Below, one piece after another: positions 20,627-23,303 of a DNA stretch of 23,303 nt. The notes under the pieces were generated by a model. The model saw nothing but the letters and a program-made list of their open reading frames with translations, had not been told where the DNA came from and searched no databases. The stretch's first letter is position 1; each line of letters opens with the position of its first letter. The position numbers and the translations under genes are program-made. The DNA comes from a virus, in the IMG/VR virus record IMGVR_UViG_3300041405_000346, positions 1 through 23,303 of that record; one strand, given 5' to 3'.

Positions 20627-23303
20627 ATGGCGACAATCGCTACCGCTGAGGTACAAGTCATCGCCGACACTTCCCGGTTCGTCCCCGATCTGCGTCGCAA
20701 ACTCCGCGCGGCCCTCACCGGTATCGGTGCCGACGTCGGAAATCAGATCACCGCAGCCATGCGCGGACTGGGCGATCAGATCAGCGCCACCATCGAACGC
20801 GAAGTACGGCGCACGATGCCCCGCGTCGAGCGCACCATTCACAACCTCGGGCGCGACGCAGCAGAGAATTTCAACGACGGATTCAAAGACAGCATCACGC
20901 GAAACGGCGACTACGACCGCTTCTTCGCGCAGCTCTTCCACGGCACGATCGCCGAGGCCCTCGAAGAAGAGGCGCAAGAAGCCGTCCGCGCCTTCGAGAA
21001 CGAGTTCGACCTCGAACAGGCTGCCGTCCGCAAGGCGATCGCCGCCGCCGACGCCATGGACCGTGCCTTCGAAGAGCGCTTCGCGCGCAACTTCTCCCGG
21101 TACGAGGACATCTTCGAGAACGAATTCGACCTCGAACAGGCTGCCGTCCGCAAGGCGATCGCCGCCGCCGACGCCATGGACCGTGCCTTCGAGCAGCGCT
21201 TCGCGCGCAACTTCTCCCGGTACGAGGACATCTTCGAGAACGAATTCGACCTCGAACAAGCTGCGTTCAACAAAGCCGTCGCCGCCGCCGACGCCATGGA
21301 CCGTGCCTTCGAAGAGCGCTTCGCGCGCAACTTCTCCCAGCGCGGCGAAGAAGCCGGACAAGCCCTAGCCGACGGTATCCGAAGCCAGGAAGGACGCGTC
21401 GCCGACGCCTTCGGCGACATCCTCGACGGCATCGACGCCCGACAGCGGCAAACGGTGCTCCGCGCACGCCAGAACGGCGGCAACATCGCCCTGGCCTTCT
21501 CCCAGGGAGTACAGCAGGGGGCACAGCAAGCCGCCGACGATGCCGCCGACGCGCTGGCCATCAGCTTCCAGAACAGCTTCCGCAACCGGCTCCAGCTCGT
21601 CTTCAGCCGCGTCCTGGACCTCGACGACCTCTTCGACAGTTCACGGCCCGCGATCCAGCGGGCGACCGACGTACTGCGCCGGTTCGGTGACACGCTCGCC
21701 AACGTCGCCCGGCAGATCACCATCGTGCCGCTTCAGAATTTGGGCAACCTCTTCAGCGACCTGACCACCAACACCGCCAGCGCCGCTGCGATAATGCTGC
21801 TGTTCCTCGGTGCCCTCGACCAGCTTGCAGGGACGCTGTTCGCTGTTCCAGCGGCGCTCGGTCTCGTCAGCGCGGCTGTCGCGACCGTGGCTGTTGGGTT
21901 CTACGGCATGATCGAGGCCTTCGACAAGGGTGAGGAGGCCCTCAACGGGCTCCCACCGGCGGCGCAGTCGGTGGCGCGTGAGTTCATTGCGCTCGACGAT
22001 AGTTTCAGGCAACTACGGCTCGACGTGCAGGAAGCGCTCTGGTCGGAGTTGGACGGCGCGATCACGGCGGTGGCCGACAACCTCTTGGGGCCCGTGCGGG
22101 AAGGGATGACACGGGCTTCGGGGGCGCTGGGGCGTCTCATCCGTGGGGTCACTGATTTCCTTGCCGAGGCCGAGACGGCCGAGACGGTTGTGGCCATATT
22201 CGATTCGCTTACGGCGATCTTCGAGTCGCTCAGTGACGAAGTCCAACCGTTCCTGCGTGGCATGCGCACCCTAAGTAACGAGTTCCTTCCTGGCCTGGAG
22301 GCGACCGAACGCGTCCTCGACGGGATCGGCACCGCTTTCGAACGGTGGGCCACAGCGGTCACTACCGGTGACCTGCTGTCGGGCATCAGCCCCGCGCAGC
22401 GCGCCTTCCAAGAAGCGCTCCAGGTGATGGAACAGCTGTGGCGCATCACGTTGAACGTGGCCAGCGCCGTTGGATCGGTCTTCGACGCCGCCAGGCGTAA
22501 CGGCAACGGCTTCCTCGATCTGATCGAACGGATCTCCGAAAGCATCGCCGAGGCGTTCGCCAGCCCCGAAGGGCAGGACACCCTGATGGGGTTCCTGGAC
22601 GACTTGGTCTCGATCGCCGATGTCGTCGCGGGCGTCCTGGGCACCGTCTTCGAGCAGTTCCCCAAGATCGCCGAGCCCTTGGCAGACATCGCCGAGGACA
22701 TCGGTCCGGACTTGATGGACTTCATCAACGAGCTCGGCGACGCCTTCGCGGTGTTCCTGGAGGAAGCCGGTCCCGGCTTCGAGGAGCTGGCCTCGGCACT
22801 GGGTGAGCTCGACCTGCAAGACATCGCGAACAACATCGGCGACGCCTTCAGCAACGTAGCGCCGTTCCTGCACGAGATGATCGAGCTGTTCGGCGACGTC
22901 GTCGAATTCATCTCGATCATCGCCCGGACCCTGTCGTTCATCCCCCGGGGCATCGCCGAATTCGCGCGCGCCTTCGTGTTCCTCCAAGAGGTCTTCGACA
23001 ACATCCGCAACATCGACGGCATCCTGTCGGGCATCGGCGATTTCTTCGCGGACTTCGGTCCCCGCGTCGCGGACGGCTTCAGCGACGCCATGGAGTCCAC
23101 AGGAGAGTTCTTCTCCGAATTCGGGCCACGTGTCGCTGACGGATTTGGGGACGCAGCCGAACGCGCCGGAGAGATCGCCAGCCAGATCGGCGAAGGCTTC
23201 ATGGAGCTCTTCGGCCCGATCATCGACGGCATCGTCTCGGTCGCGAGTGCTATCGGGACGTTCTTCTCTGAGACCCTCCCCAACTTGGGAGCCCAAGCGA
23301 TCG
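20627..23303 (+). CDS. Tape measure protein, cut by the right window edge
   Basis: At least 892 residues are present and the frame is open to the window edge. The N-terminus is typical of tape measure proteins (ATAEVQVIADTSRFVPDLRRKL, then ALTGIGADVGNQITAAM). Long amphipathic helices with Ala, Glu and Phe follow, with three 40-residue repeats (123-242) and a hydrophobic segment at about 388-428 (IMLLFLGALDQLAG, LGLVSAAVATVAVGFYGM), where membrane insertion during DNA delivery is expected for this family. Beyond that are many short helical units of the type GDAFA.FL.E, including a 22-residue repeat near 805-848. The protein sets tail length and reaches into the cell on infection. ATG 20627 lies 24 nt after the regulatory motif. 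No peptidase or lytic domain is visible in the part present. Confidence 0.88.
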   Translation, partial: MATIATAEVQVIADTSRFVPDLRRKLRAALTGIGADVGNQITAAMRGLGDQISATIEREVRRTMPRVERTIHNLGRDAAENFNDGFKDSITRNGDYDRFFAQLFHGTIAEALEEEAQEAVRAFENEFDLEQAAVRKAIAAADAMDRAFEERFARNFSRYEDIFENEFDLEQAAVRKAIAAADAMDRAFEQRFARNFSRYEDIFENEFDLEQAAFNKAVAAADAMDRAFEERFARNFSQRGEEAGQALADGIRSQEGRVADAFGDILDGIDARQRQTVLRARQNGGNIALAFSQGVQQGAQQAADDAADALAISFQNSFRNRLQLVFSRVLDLDDLFDSSRPAIQRATDVLRRFGDTLANVARQITIVPLQNLGNLFSDLTTNTASAAAIMLLFLGALDQLAGTLFAVPAALGLVSAAVATVAVGFYGMIEAFDKGEEALNGLPPAAQSVAREFIALDDSFRQLRLDVQEALWSELDGAITAVADNLLGPVREGMTRASGALGRLIRGVTDFLAEAETAETVVAIFDSLTAIFESLSDEVQPFLRGMRTLSNEFLPGLEATERVLDGIGTAFERWATAVTTGDLLSGISPAQRAFQEALQVMEQLWRITLNVASAVGSVFDAARRNGNGFLDLIERISESIAEAFASPEGQDTLMGFLDDLVSIADVVAGVLGTVFEQFPKIAEPLADIAEDIGPDLMDFINELGDAFAVFLEEAGPGFEELASALGELDLQDIANNIGDAFSNVAPFLHEMIELFGDVVEFISIIARTLSFIPRGIAEFARAFVFLQEVFDNIRNIDGILSGIGDFFADFGPRVADGFSDAMESTGEFFSEFGPRVADGFGDAAERAGEIASQIGEGFMELFGPIIDGIVSVASAIGTFFSETLPNLGAQAI
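20993..21343 (+). repeat. Three 120-bp tandem repeats in the tape measure gene
   Basis: Units start at 20993, 21113 and 21233; each is exactly 120 bp (40 codons, FENEFDLEQAAVRKAIAAAD and onward). The first two differ at only a few positions (cgagttc/cgaattc, gaagag/gagcag). The third diverges in its AFNKAV part and after about 21338. Keeping a whole number of codons preserves the frame. Confidence 0.92.
23039..23170 (+). repeat. Two 66-bp degenerate repeats in the tape measure gene
   Basis: Units of 22 residues, DFFADFGPRVADGFSDA and EFFSEFGPRVADGFGDA plus spacer, lie back to back. The amino acids are largely kept while many third positions differ, so this is an older duplication than the 120-bp repeats. 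Confidence 0.8.

Noticed and set aside
20993-21343. CRISPR-like array
   Set aside because: The 120-bp repeats are contiguous, in frame and have no spacers. They are coding repeats of the tape measure protein.

Overview
The window reads as part of the virion structural module of a tailed, siphovirus-like phage or prophage of a high-GC actinobacterium. Three things suggest this: strong GC bias at third codon positions, frequent GTG starts, and several proteins of recognisable actinophage type (portal, capsid maturation protease with a GHLATW motif, small MGCGC protein, HK97-type major capsid, TRLDDMGRP-type major tail protein, Cys-rich head-to-tail adaptor, long tape measure). The host genus cannot be fixed from the sequence; a Streptomyces-like host is a guess. 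No tRNA, rRNA, CRISPR array, transposase or integrase was seen.

Layout. Positions 1-2039 form a leftward block: a protein cut by the window edge, an alpha/beta hydrolase, a small two-helix membrane protein and an Ala-rich helical protein. A divergent gap at 2040-2182 separates it from a long rightward block. Head genes come first: DUF1360-like membrane protein (2183), portal (2656), capsid maturation protease (4402), a small domain probably joined to the protease by -1 frameshifting (6168), MGCGC protein (6498), major capsid (6847) and a second structural protein (8611). Next comes an unusually rich run of immunoglobulin-like genes: the major tail protein carrying three PKD domains (10090), then four FN3-domain proteins (11634, 12956, 15195, 16333) with about 15 FN3 or FN3-like domains in total. 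Two of these share a Cys-rich N-terminal domain found nowhere else in the window. Only then come the connector genes (17261-19414), the tail assembly chaperones (19459, 20029) and the tape measure gene (20627), which runs off the right edge.

Expression. An asymmetric motif, roughly TGtCCGtTTTRtCc, lies at the head of almost every apparent transcription unit and points in the direction of transcription, including one copy on the minus strand before the leftmost gene. It divides the rightward block into units beginning near 2177, 4402, 6847, 10090, 17261, 19459 and 20627. Within units, genes overlap as ATGA or TGATG or lie within about 25 nt. It is probably a phage promoter or a repressor (stoperator-like) site.

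The most interesting points are this motif, the A7 slippery site plus hairpin at the end of the protease gene, the strong internal start in the same gene, the Ig-like display cluster with its duplicated anchor domain, the two chaperone ORFs held in one frame and separated by a single amber codon, and near-identical 120-bp repeats in the tape measure gene.
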